NCBI GenBank assembly: GCA_032209605.1
Contig: JASFXZ010000001.1
Location: 44,396,619-44,460,618 of the forward strand
Direction: 5' to 3'
Length of the DNA: 64,000 nt
Source: Mactromeris polynyma
Taxonomy: Eukaryota > Mollusca > Bivalvia > Venerida > Mactridae
Under the pieces are notes generated by a model, which had not been told where the DNA came from, searched no databases, and saw nothing but the letters and a program-made list of their open reading frames with translations. Positions 44,919 to 57,800 of the stretch are shown here, one piece after another (positions within the stretch are counted from its first letter, which is position 1; every line of letters starts with the position of its first letter). The position numbers and the translations under genes are program-made.

Positions 44919-45265
44919 GATGGATGCAGGCAGGTTGTTCCATGGTGTTATAGATCTAGGGAAGAAGGAGTTCTTGTAGTAGGCTGTAGATGTAGATATC
45001 GGCCTGTACTTCAGAGAGTGTGAAGCTCGAGTATTAGACTTGGTTGGTGTTAAGAACTGGTCTGCTGGAATGTCCACTTCGTCGTTGACTATCTTGAAGA
45101 ACATGGTCAGTTGAGCCTTGGTTCTTCTGGCTTCAAATGTTTCCCAGTCCAACTGGTCGAGCATAGATGTGACGCTGCTGGTGTTGTGGTAGTGGTTGGT
45201 GGCATACCTTGCAGCTCTTCCTTGCACCATTTCTAACTTGTGGGTCTGGGTTTTGTTGATTGAAG
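44919..45265 (-). mobile_element. LINE RT C-terminal fragment, right piece of a split copy
   Basis: Minus-strand reading MVQGRAARYATN, SSVTSMLDQLDWETFEARR, LTMFFKIVN, FFPRSITPWNNLPASI is the typical RT C-terminal region of CR1/Jockey-like LINEs. The apparent 172-codon frame extends into the DNA transposon and its last 70 residues are not LINE. Confidence 0.85.
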
Positions 45266-46100
45266 GGGAATGCTCTTAATAGGGGAAAATATATACTTTT
45301 TTCTTTGGGGAATGGGGCCCAATATCGACCTCCAATTTGCTATAAAAAAGGGCTGTATATACATTAGAATTAGTTATAGTCCCATAAATATAATTTCACA
45401 TGATTATTTTTTAACATCCATTTTTTCTTGTACAGTGTCATAGATCTCTATCAAATGAAAAAAATAGAATCAATGTAAACATATACATAGTTGGGCAGTA
45501 CAACAATTTGTTATAAACTGGAATACGATCAACAAACACTTTTTTACTGAATAAAAATTACAGTAGCTTTACATGTCACAAAAAAGCTTATCTGCCAAAA
45601 TGTGTGGGTTATGAACTTGTTTGAGTACGAATAATCGGCTTACCACTTGATAGGAATCGTTTAATTGCATAAAATGATAGAAACCAATTATTGACATTAT
45701 TCATTTTATGAAACCATCACTTTATGATAAATAATTGAAATAAAGTATGAGAAATTCCATAGATATACCTTTTTCTACAAATGTCATTGTTATCGTTGGT
45801 GACCATAAACTTCCGGAAAATGTTCTGGAAAAATTCACGAGTAGATTTTTAATAAAACACCGTTGGGATCTTGGCGGCGCTATTTAACTTGTCTGAACAT
45901 TTCCAAAAGTAAAATGAATATTGCTCAGATTCAAATAATCGGTTAAAAGGGATGTAAGTGAAAAGTATACTTTGTATTGTTAAGATTTTTTAAATCTAGC
46001 TCATTAATTGACATACATGTCAGATAGCTCAAACATTTTGAAAAACATTCTCGTAAACGGTAAGTCCGAACGCTTTGTAGTGATGTGGTGTTAGACGGCC
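45266..46100. other. Nothing recognised
   Basis: AT-rich, no open frame or repeat of note. Confidence 0.5.
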
Positions 46101-46172
46101 GCCCGGTTAGCTCAGTCGGTAGAGCGCCGTACTAGTGTTTAGGGGATTGTGGGTTCGAGCCCCACATCGGGC
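46101..46172 (+). tRNA. tRNA-Thr(AGT)-like sequence, probably a tRNA-derived repeat or pseudogene
   Basis: 72 bases fold as a cloverleaf: acceptor GCCCGGT/ATCGGGC (7 pairs, one G-U), D arm GCTC/GAGC, T arm GTGGG/CCCAC with TTCGAGC loop, A box TAGCTCAGTCGG and B box GGTTCGAGCCC. The anticodon loop CTAGTGT would read AGT (Thr). The anticodon stem CCGTA/TTAGG has two mismatches, and a diverged copy with the same non-tRNA flanks ('gtgatgtgg', 'gcactttttccccttgattt') lies at 47203, so it is probably a repeat unit and not a working tRNA. Confidence 0.45.
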
Positions 46173-47202
46173 GCACTTTTTCCCCTTGATTTACTATAAT
46201 TGTGGCAGCGTAGTCCAAACAATTGTACAACCATGCTAGATCATTGAACATGTCGTCTCTCCATAGATGATGATAGAGAGAAATATCAGAATTATTTTAC
46301 TTTTAAAACTTACCTGTATATATTTGTACTTTCTTATTTTTCACTTTTAGAGTCTTGATAGTTCCCCTTTATTTCTCTACATTACTCTAACTAACATTCT
46401 TGACACAGCTTGATGCGCATGCAAATGTCTAGGTCCCCAGTAGGGTTTGACATTATCGGTTGATAGATAGATAGATCCTTCAGGCTTCACGTTTACCTTC
46501 ATTTTTCAATATTTGTTTTTTTATCTTTCATATTTTACCTTCATAGTCACGTACCTATATGTATATAGGTCCGTGTCATAGTCAAGCATGAAGTATCTCA
46601 TCAAAAACGCGTAGCAAAGTCAGTCTTGGCTCAAATTTAAACACTTGGATTATATTGTTTTATTACATGTTTTTCGGATAGATAGGTCATATGCTGCCAA
46701 AATCTGATTAAGTTCTATGCATAACACCAATGAAAAACGCCAAAAATGGCAATTATCCCGATGTAAACAACACGCTGTATATCACCGTCCGCCATTACAT
46801 AGAGCTGTTTACTCAACTACCCATTGGATTTAAACTCAATTTGCATTATCAAGGCAAGTGTTTTATTGATGGTTTTTGTTGCAACTGTACCATAATTGAT
46901 TATTTATTACTGTGTCATAAGTTTTATTGGTGAAATATTTGATTTTGTATGCATAAAATCGTTCTGACCAAATTTCAATTGGCCCCTATATAAAAAGTGC
47001 TACGAGAAAATGACGATATCCCGTATGACTCTGCATTTGACAGAAAACGTAAAATATCAGCAAAAATGAAGGTAAAACGTGAAGAATACAATTGCTCAGA
47101 GTTATATTCTAGGACTAGTGGCAGCTGTGTTTGACGGCCCACAGTGGTTGAGCCTCAAATGCTGGAAGGGGGAGGAGTGTAGTGATGTGGGGTTAGACGG
47201 CC
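46173..47202. other. Nothing recognised between tRNA-like copies
   Basis: Contains a gatagata run at 46462 and a 67-codon frame (46730-46933) without family features. The text 'cttcacgtttaccttcattt' near 46480 recurs inverted near 47065. Confidence 0.4.
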
Positions 47203-47274
47203 ACCCCGTTAGCTCAGTCGGTAGAGCGCCATACTAGTGTTTAGGGGGTCATGGGTTCGAGCCCCACATTGAGC
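47203..47274 (+). repeat. tRNA-like repeat, copy 2 (decayed acceptor stem)
   Basis: Same A and B boxes and CTAGTGT loop as the 46101 copy, but the acceptor ends (ACCCCGT / ATTGAGC) no longer pair. Flanks on both sides are shared with copy 1, so more than the tRNA itself was duplicated. Confidence 0.7.
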
Positions 47275-47370
47275 GCACTTTTTCCCCTTGATTTACTGTA
47301 GCTTATTTTTGTATGGATTTGTAATAAAAACAAATTTTCACATTTGTAATGGTGTGGCGGATTGCCTTCT

Positions 47371-47445
47371 GCCCTATTTGGTCATTCAGTAGAACGCTGT
47401 ACTAGTGTTTGGTAAGTTGTGGGTTCAAGTCTGACAGTTGGTGCA
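47371..47445 (+). repeat. tRNA-like repeat, copy 3 (heavily decayed)
   Basis: Retains 'gtcattcagtagaacgctgt', 'actagtgttt', 'gtgggttcaagtc' and the trailing gcacttttc. It lies about 100 bp after copy 2. Confidence 0.6.
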
Positions 47446-47764
47446 CTTTTCACGTAATTTACTTTTTAAGTGGTGGCAGCTAGGACAGGGAATATCAATG
47501 CTGTACCAATACATATATAGCCACGTATTTTTGGCTGATAGTGATACACAAGCCGAGGGTATTGATGAGAGTCGGTCAAATGTAGCAACGGAATAGTTGT
47601 AGAAGTGGATACAATTAAGGGACTATATTATTCCTAGATGGGCATTCTAGGAATTAGAGCGAGTCCCGTAATTGTAGATATAATCAACTCTGTTAGTCTG
47701 TTCAGGCTACGATTATGGTAGATTGTTTAATGTTGTACATACGTCATTATTAGAGTCGCTAATA

Positions 47765-48165
47765 ATAAAAGTTCCAAGTATTTACCATATATAAAAGAGA
47801 GAGAATACGTAACTACAGGGAAAGCCACATACATAAGACAATGCCTCCCCACGCAGATCTCCGGAAAAACAACAATTCACAAAACATAAGGCACTAAAGG
47901 AGGTCAAACGGTTCACATATTAAGGAACTGAGGCACAAGGAATGGCCCAGCAGACCACAAGGAATAACTAGGAGAATCAAAGTGGACAGTAAGGGAAGGG
48001 GAGGTGGGAATTAATGGATGGAAAAGATCACAGGATAAGTCAAGACAACTGGTCTTAATAGGCCAAAAATGGGCAGGAAACAATCTGAACAATGTATAAA
48101 GTGACAGAATTGCATAGGGGAAAGGGAAATACAAAACACATTCATAACATAAACAGAAACAACAA
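47765..48165 (-). repeat. Dispersed repeat, copy 1 (second copy at 57990-58325)
   Basis: Its reverse complement matches 57990-58325 over several hundred bases ('tccattaattccc', 'ggccattccttg', 'gtggctttccctgtag', 'attctct'). No coding content; family unknown. Confidence 0.75.
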
Positions 48166-48719
48166 TCATATAGCGAATTACAGCCTTGGAACTGTCAGCA
48201 AAAAATATAAGTCATATAATCGTCAAAATGATCCTTTCCTGATATGAATATGTATAAAGTTTGGTTATTCAGTACAAACTATAGATCTCTAAACAACGTC
48301 TCATTTTTTTACTGTTTTGAGTAACCAATGATTTGTATTGTATTAGAGCAGCATTCGGTATGATAAAAAACATGGCGGACGAAGAATATGCTTTGTTTGT
48401 GATGCCAAAACTTTCATTGGGAAATACTATAACCAACTGGCTAATACATAATTTGTCATGTATATATATACATGTACATGTATGTATATACAATTATACA
48501 TTTTTGTTGTTACATAATTATTAATTACATAAATGGAGTGGTATTTATAGGATAATGTATATTTCACAGGTTTGTGGAATGAGTCCTGATTCATTGTTAA
48601 TATGCTACTAGAGTCATTTAAATGTTTTAAATGAAAGCATTGATCACTAATGTACCTTGTAGATCTATATTTTTATGAATTTGTCATATTGTGTTTCAGT
48701 CTGACCCCACAACATTTCT
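48166..48719. other. HAUS6 upstream region / probable 5' untranslated exon
   Basis: An acceptor-like GTGTTTCAG ends at 48699 and the 20 bases after it contain an in-frame TGA, so an upstream untranslated exon is likely. The stretch near 48370 ('aacatggcggacgaagaata') looks like a typical translation start but I could not connect it to HAUS6 in frame. Confidence 0.35.
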
Positions 48720-48862
48720 ATGGGAGTTTTGAATACTATAAATTGCAATATGGATATTGATGTCAGTATGTTGGACCTGAAGCAACTCTTCTTCAATAAT
48801 CTAGTGTTGTTGGGATTAGATGCACACTCAATGGAGGCTGCCAATCACATTCCATTTAATAA
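48720..48862 (+). CDS. HAUS6: HAUS6 exon 1
   Basis: Residues 1-47: MLDLKQLFFNNLVLLGLDAH is the start of the calponin-homology-like N-terminal fold of HAUS6. Donor AATAA|GTAAGC, phase 2. Confidence 0.82.
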
Positions 48863-51800
48863 GTAAGCTTAATTGTTTCAGGAGTATGCTAAAGGACAAA
48901 TGTTTTACTTCATTGTTTGAAGTTACAGTATGGTTCAGAATAATAAAAAAAATTCAAGTTGCAAATCTACAAAAGGCAGCATTAATCATTTTATGTGGTG
49001 TGAATACATAGTTCTCACATCTACAATATTTACCTGTTCTGAGCACAGGTGGCCGGTGAGTAGCCATGACATTTAAAACCCGCATTGAATTTTTTTTTCA
49101 CTGTTCTTATACATTTTGTAGTAAGATAAAGGTGTCCAACTTCATACGTATTTACAATGAAAATATATACACACATTTCCTTTGACATACTTTTCAAAGC
49201 CATTTCTCAACCGATTTTTATCACTGATGTCTTAAAATACACACAAGGGATTTATTTCGACAGTGTATATATACTAAAAAACTATTCACAAACAGAATAG
49301 ACTGTTTTTTTTATCGTCAAACATCAAGAATGGCTAGGTCGGACAACTTCCTACCGTTAGACCGAGTCGGTATTTTCAGAACAAAACTACTATAAATCGC
49401 TATTCATCTGACGAACGACTTTATATTTCAATAAGAAACATTAAAAAAAGTATATTTCAATATCAAACAACTTACAAATCAACATACAGACGCGGAGATC
49501 ACTATTTTTTGGCTCTCAGCTTTCCTTTTACCCGAACGCTGCCATTTTGAAAGGTGGACCCGGCTCTGCGTAAGAACACATTTTGTTGGCCAAAACCAAA
49601 AAACGTTTGGTTTTCGGCTTACTAGTTTTGTTCTTGGATTGAGCCGGGTACCACCTTTCAAAAAGGCAGCGTTCGTGTAAAAGGAAAACTACGAGCAAAA
49701 AATAGAGGCTTACATTGGCCTCCCCCTCTTACCTACTACCTAGGTATTGTAGCTAAGTAAGTTGATAATACATGTAGATATATAGAGTGTGAACATAATG
49801 ATATCTCTGTTTTCAGGAGTATGTTTGAGCTTCCCAACAAGCGTGGAGCTGAGATTGTTCTGTACTACTTGTTTCAGAGACTTAATGCCACGATGTGTAA
49901 AGAGGCTTTCAGGTAAATGTTGTGTGCTTCTAATACATGATTACGGAATTTGGCTATTTGAACTCAGAATGAACAATTTTTCAATTTTGTGAAAACTGAT
50001 TTCCTGAAATATTACAGAAACTGACCAGGACTTGTAGTGGATGCAATGTAGAATGTACAAAACTTACCACGACTTGAAACTGTATGCAATGACATTATGT
50101 AGAATGTACAAAACTGACCACAACTTGTAGTGTATGCAATGTAGAATGTACAAAACTGACCATAACTTGTAGTGTATGCAATGACATTATGTAGAATGTA
50201 CAAAACTGACCACAACTTGTAACTGTATGCAATGTAGAATGTACAAAACTGACCACAACTTGTAACTGTATGCAATGTAGAATGTACAAAACTGACCACA
50301 ACTTGTAGTGTATGCAATGTAGAATGTACAAAACTGACCACAACTTGTAGTGTATGCAATGTAGAATGTACAAAACTGACCACAACTTGTAACTGTATGC
50401 AATGTAGAATGTACAAAACTGACCACAACTTGTAACTGTATGCAATGTAGAATGTACAAAACTGATTACAACTTGTAGATCAAGATTAATGTGCCATCCT
50501 GCTGGGTTTTAACTTCTTTAAACTCTGGTTATAATGGAATTTGTTGAACTTTATAACAATTTCGAACTTAAATATTCATGACGCCAAGACCAGTTTACAG
50601 TTCATTTGTTGTTTTCTGGCCAGTGTGCGAATTTAATAACAGGAAGTTTTTTGTTATTCTGTATTACCATCAGCAAACCATTGACTTGTTATACCACATA
50701 TCAAGTGTAATATTGAATGACATTTGCTAGTGTGTATGACTGACTATTTATTGAATAGATCTACTAGTTTTGGAAATATACATGCCATTTGTATATTTTG
50801 TTTTGTAAATTGTTTTTCTGCTATTTTCTTGTCAAATGTCTGTGGCACCATTCTCCAAAAATAGAAAAAATCACTTTTAAAAGTTATATAACATTATAAT
50901 ATTTCAGAGATTGCTTGCCCATACTAGACAAGTTAAATATATAACATTATACTATTTCAGAGATTGCTGGCCCATACTGGACAAGTTATATAACATTATA
51001 CTATTTCAGAGATTGCTGGCCCATACTAGACAAGTTATATATATAACATTATAATATTTCAGAGATTGCTTGCCCATACTAGACAAGTTAAATATATAAC
51101 ATTATACTATTTCAGAGATTGCTGGCCCATACTGGACAAGTTATATATATAACATTATAATATTTCAGAGATTGCTGGCCCATACTAGACAAGTTAAATA
51201 TATAACATTATACTATTTCAGAGATTGCTGGCCCATACTGGACAAGTTATATAACATTATACTATTTCAGAGATTGCTGGCCCATACTAGACAAGTTATA
51301 TATATAACATTATACTATTTCAGAGATTGCTGGCCCATACTGGACAAGTTATATAACATTATACTATTTCAGAGATTGCTGGCCCATACTGGACAAGTTA
51401 TATAACATTATACTATTTCAGAGATTGCTGGCCCATACTAGACAAGTTAAATATATAACATTATACTATTTCAGAGATTGCTGGCCCATACTGGACAAGT
51501 TATATAACATTATACTATTTCAGAGATTGCTGGCCCATACTGGACAAGTTATATAACATTATACTATTTCAGAGATTGCTGGCCCATACTAGACAAGTTA
51601 AATATATAACATTATACTATTTCAGAGATTGCTGGCCCATACTGGACAAGTTATATAACATTATACTATTTCAGAGATTGCTGGCCCATACTGGACAAGT
51701 TATATAACATTATACTATTTCAGAGATTGCTGGCCCATACTGGACAAGTTATATATAACATTATACTATTTCAGAGATTGCTTTCACATACTGGACAAGT

Positions 51801-54800
51801 TATATATAACATTATACTATTTCAGAGATTGCTGGCCCATACTGGACAAGTTATATATATAACATTATACTATTTCAGAGATTGCTGGCCCATACTGGAC
51901 AAGTTATATATATAACATTATACTATTTCAGAGATTGCTGGCCCATACTGGACAAGCTATATATATAACATTATAATATTTCAGAGATTGCTGGCCCATA
52001 CTGGACAAGTCATATATATAACATTATACTATTTCAGAGATTGCTGGCCCATACTGGACAAGTTATATATATAACATTATACTATTTCAGAGATTGCTGG
52101 CCCATACTGGACAAGCTATATATATAACATTATAATATTTCAGAGATTGCTGGCCCATACTGGACAAGTTATATATATAACATTATAATATTTCAGAGAT
52201 TGCTGGCCCATACTGGACAAGTTATATATATAACATTATACTATTTCAGAGATTGCTGGCCCATACTGGACAAGCTATATATATAACATTATAATATTTC
52301 AGAGATTGCTGGCCCATACTGGACAAGTTATATATATAACATTATACTATTTCAGAGATTGCTGGCCCATACTGGACAAGTTATATATATAACATTATAC
52401 TATTTCAGAGATTGCTGGCCCATACTGGACAAGTTATATATATAACATTATACTATTTCAGAGATTGCTGGCCCATACTAGACAAGTTATATATATAACA
52501 TTATACTATTTCAGAGATTGCTGGCCCATACTGGACAAGTTATATATAACATTATAATATTTCAGAGATTGCTGGCCCATACTGGACAAGTTATATATAT
52601 AACATTATACTATTTCATAGATTGCTGGCCCATACTGGACAAGTTATATATATAACATTATACTATTTCAGAGATTGCTGGCCCATACTGGACAAGTTAT
52701 ATAACATTATACTATTTCAGAGATTGCTGGCCCATACTGGACAAGCTATATATATAACATTATAATATTTCAGAGATTGCTGGCCCATACTGGACAAGTT
52801 ATATATATAACATTATAATATTTCAGAGATTGCTGGCCCATACTGGACAAGAAAAGAGAACAAAGCTTCAGAAAGACATGCTATAATTGGTTATCAAATA
52901 TCTCTCAGGTACTGATGTTAGATTCTTAACACTTCAACTTTTTTGAATCAATTGAAAGCCATGAACATTGGGTTGTTTGTACGATATTCACCATAGTTGG
53001 TTGCTTACTGTAGATTTTTGTGTGAAATTTCGTTCACTTTTATAAATTCATTTCCAATCGCTAGCTATATGTCTATATTTTGTTACACCGTGCTGTATGG
53101 ACATAGCAAAATTATTGAAATTGTTAAATCTGGTGATTGCAAAAAAGAAATTGTTAATTCTGTATTGGACCTACAGTAATTCTGTTTTGACAAATATTTC
53201 AAATACAGCAGGTAGTACAAGAACTTTAAGCGTCAGAGTACTTTCAGGATCCAGCAATAACCAGTACTTCTCTATGTAGGTACTTTATGTTGTTAAGAAA
53301 TCGTATTAATACTGTCGGTATTGTTTCATCATTGATTAGATGTAGAACTTTTATGATAAAGTTTGACCTTTTTGTGGCAGCAGAATTTAGCTCCGTTCTC
53401 CCGTACTGTTCTTTTTTCCAAACTACAACTAAAAATTCCTACCTGAGAGAAATGGAACATGGCATGATAATATGAATGGATTGATTACTGGGCCCTCGAT
53501 CCTCTATTATTGGGACTGAATATGGGCCTCGTTCCCCCACCAATTCAGTATCTTTTTCCCCCTTTCAAATCCAGTTTTCCCCCTCGGACTGGACCAATTA
53601 AAACTAGAAAAATTTGATTTTCTGACAAGCAGATGGAATATCTGATACATTTTTGCTTTCTGTTTACCGATGCATGCAACTGTATGAGGAATACTATATT
53701 TCTACACCAGTTGTAACCTTGACTGGTAAGATGTTGAGAATTTCCCACAGTCTGGTACCGCCTTCCTCCAAAATATAGTAATTCTGAAATATGTGGTATA
53801 AACTAGCTGTGCAGGGATGATAACTGTGTGATATGTATGTAGAATGTTGTGTTGGATATTTCAGGAGGAACCTGACAGCCACTTACCAAGGATCAATGCA
53901 TCACTGTTTATGTCACCAGGTGGAGATAAGTTTTATCAGATGTTGTTTCATTTCTCTGGTTATGTTCTTCAAAAAGTGCTGGAAACTGAACTGGGTGTGT
54001 ACACTTCATTTGATGACAAGTTATGTAGATTGGTTAAATAGACTTCTATGTTTGTCTATCTGAGAGTTAACCCACATAGCTCTGTGTCTGTCTAGATGTA
54101 CCTATTATATAATAAGATTGCTTTCAAGTTGTGTATTTGCTTGTTTCCTGATTGCTATTTATTTAATGTTTTGAAATTACTTTCTGGTGTAAGCTCCAAG
54201 TACTGAAAGCATGTGTTAAGAAAAGAGTTTTTATTTGGTTCTATGACTTTCTCATTTGTTCAGCTTTTGTCAAAGAGAGATTTTATCAGACCTTAGAAAC
54301 CAGCAACCGATTATACCATGTAGTGCGACCTAATTGAATCTAAATTGTTGTCCAAAAATCTTCCCTGTTGAACTTAAATGTTGATTTAAGGAGAAAAGCT
54401 AATTTAGTGACAGGAATATTTGTTTGTGATTATTTCATTAAAAACCAGTTGTGTTTTACAACGTATGTACTATAACTTCTATTTCAACATAGGTTCCAAG
54501 TTGACAGACAGGTTACGATATCCCACATTAAGTCAGGATAACTTACAGTTGGGGGACGTAATTATTAAGACACTTGCTTGTTCATCTGTACGACACAGAA
54601 CCAACTATTTCACAGCAGCTCAGTTAAATATGAAAGCTAACAGAACATGGAAGGAAACAGCAGAGTAAGTACCCTTCTATTGTATTACGTTGTGATGTGA
54701 TTATATTACATTGTGATGTGATTATATTACATTGTGATGTTTATCTTATATTTTGATGTAGTACGTGTAAAATATGATGCATTTATTTCTGCCTGTGCTA

Positions 54801-57800
54801 AAACTGTCTACCAAAAATGTAATAGTTTTCTTTTCTTTTCAGTGAGTATGTGAAGGAATACAGAAAACTAAACAAAGAAGTTCGTGAGTTAGATTTCCAG
54901 TATAGGGAAGAAGAGCAAAGATCTGTAGAAGCAGCTATGGCAAGGGGAAGGTATATAATTACATATATCTGAATGTGTACACAACATGTCTGCTTATCTG
55001 AATACAATGTATATGTAATCATATGTAACTGTATACAGAGTATGTCTGCTAAATCTGAATATATGTAAATGTGTACACAACATGTCTGCTTATCTGAATA
55101 CAATGTATATGTAATCATATGTAACTGTATACAGAGTATGTCTGCTAAATCTGAATATATGTAAATGTGTACACAATTCTGCTTATCTGAAATGATAAAA
55201 CATTTCATGTTCTGGAATATTTTGTTGTGAAATGATTTGTACCAAGCAGAGTTGTGGAGTGAGTTCTGGTTAAATGTTTATACTCTCGCAAAGAAAGTTT
55301 GAGGTGGTGTGTAAGAGTCACTTTGTTGGTTGATTGTTTGAGGTGGTGTGTAGGAGTCACTTTGTTGGTTGATTGTTTGAGGTGGTGTGTAAGAGTCACT
55401 TTGTTGGTTGATTGTTTGAAGTGGTGTGTAAGAGTCACTTTGTTGGTTGATTGTTTGAGGTGGTGTGTAAGAGTCACTTTGTTGGTTGATTGTTTGAGGT
55501 GGTGTGTAAGAGTCACTTTGTTGGTTGATTGTTTGAAGTGGTGTGTAGGAGTCACTTTGTTGGTTGATTGTTTGAGGTGGTGTGTAAGAGTCACTTTGTT
55601 GGTTGATTGTTTGAGGTGGTGTGTAAGAGTCACTTTTTTGGTTGATTGTTTGAGGTGGTGTGTAAGAGTCACTTTGTTGGTTGATTGTTTGAGGTGGTGT
55701 GTAAGAGTCACTTTGTTGGTTGATTGTTTGAAGTGGTGTGTAAGAGTCACTTTGTTGGTTGATTGTTTGAGGTGGTGTGTAAGAGTCACTTTGTTGGTTG
55801 ATTGTTTGAGGTGGTGTGTAAGAGTCACTTTGTTGGTTGATTGTTTGAGGTGGTGTGTAAGAGTCACTTTGTTGGTTGATTGTTTGAGGTGGTGTGTAAG
55901 AGTCACTTTTTTGGTTGATTGTTTGAGGTGGTGTGTAAGAGTCACTTTGTTGGTTGATTGTTTGAGGTGGTGTGTAGGAGTGAGTCACTTTGTTGGTTGA
56001 TTGTTTGAAGTGGTGTGTAAGAGTCACTTTTTTGGTTGATTGTTTGAGGTGGTGTGTAAGAGTCACTTTTTTGGTTGATTGTTTGAGGTGGTGTGTAAGA
56101 GTCACTTTGTTGGTTGATTGTTTGAGGTGGTGTGTAAGAGTCACTTTGTTGGTTGATTGTTTGAGGTGGTGTGTAAGAGTCACTTTGTTGGTTGATTGTT
56201 TGAGGTGGTGTGTAAGAGTCACTTTGTTGGTTGATTGTTTGAGATGGTTTGTAAGAGTCACTTTGTTGGTTGATTGTTTGAGGTGGTGTGTAAGAGTCAC
56301 TTTGTTGGTTGATTGTTTGAGGTGGTGTGTAAGAGTCACTTTGTTGGTTGATTGTTTGAAGTGGTGTGTAGGAGTGAGTCACTTTGTTGGTTGATTGTTT
56401 GAGGTGGTGTGTAGGAGTGAGTCACTTTGTTGGTTGATTGTTTGAGGTGGTGTGTAAGAGTCACTTTGTTGGTTGATTGTTTGAAGTGGTGTGTAGGAGT
56501 GAGTCACTTTGTTGGTTGATTGTTTGAGGTGGTGTGTAGGAGTGAGTCACTTTGTTGGTTGATTGTTTGAGGTGGTGTGTAAGAGTCACTTTGTTGGTTG
56601 ATTGTTTGAAGTGGTGTGTAGGAGTGAGTCACTTTGTTGGTTGATTGTTTGAGGTGGTGTGTAAGAGTCACTTTGTTGGTTGATTGTTTGAGGTGGTGTG
56701 TAAGAGTCACTTTGTTGGTTGATTGTTTGAGGTGGTTTGTAAGAGTCACTTTGTTGGTTGATTGTTTGAGGTGGTGTGTAAGAATCACTTTGTTGGTTGA
56801 TTGTTTGGTTATTCTGTCAACAAAAGCTTGTGGAGCAAACTACTTCTACAGCTTTCTACTTCACCATTGATTTTTTTAAAAAAAACATGACCTGTGCCTT
56901 TTCAATTGGGAAAATAGACATGATACATTCCAAATTTGGGAGAATAAGGTAATGGTTGTTTTGCTTATAAAAATAACTTGAGCTAGCATTTGTTATATAT
57001 ATGAGATGATGTAAGGGCAAAGATTCTTTTATAAAGGGTAAATACACAAAACCTGACTTACTAAAAACAAATTCAGTCAGATGGGGAAAAATGAACAAAG
57101 TATTGGGGAAAATGATGATCTTTTGGGAAATATTGACAGTTTTTGATAAGGGGAAACAGCCTAAATTGGCAGTAAAATTAACAACAAAAAATCACTTTGA
57201 ATTGGATTTTCTCATAAACGTGTAGAGCAAACTTGTTGTACAGTTTTTGGAGAATTTTTATTAAACCTCACGCAAATAATCTTCATGATAAGTTGTAGCA
57301 TGTGACTTGTTATCTTGGATTTTCTCAAAAATATGTGTAAAAAAGCTGTATTGCAGGGGTATCAATCACCTTCATTGATAGCTCTAGTTTTTATGACACC
57401 ATTTATTGACTTCATGTTAATAGAAAAGTATTTTACAGTCCTGTGAAAAGACGTAGTGGACAAGATGATAAATTTGATTCAGAATTTGATCCGAGAACTA
57501 TCAAGAGATCACAGAGAATTCAACAAGTAAGAGATAAGTTTACAATCTATATATTTACTTTGATCAGAGTTCTAAACTGCTTACTAGCCTGTACTTTCTC
57601 ATATTTGTATTGTATGAATTCTTTATTTTGTTTTAGTCCAAATTGAAAATTGCTGATGATAAGCGTAATACAGTAGTGTGTTTGATGTCTGAATTTGTGT
57701 ATCATTTAAAGTGTATTTATTTATTTAAAACAATGGCAAGTCTCACAAGCCAAGCATCAGAGACTTGGATATCTATTATCAGACCATACAAATCCCTGGT

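Noticed and set aside
44712..45230. 172-codon frame as an intact host gene
   Set aside because: First half is LINE RT C-terminus; second half is the inside of the DNA transposon.
48366..48524. Possible first coding exon starting MADEEYALF
   Set aside because: Good start context, but it cannot be joined in frame to HAUS6: any splice to the 48700 acceptor meets TGA in the HAUS6 frame. Left only as a possible untranslated exon.
55205..56394. Frames of 353, 246, 233, 146 and 134 codons in HAUS6 intron 6
   Set aside because: They translate the 39-bp minisatellite.
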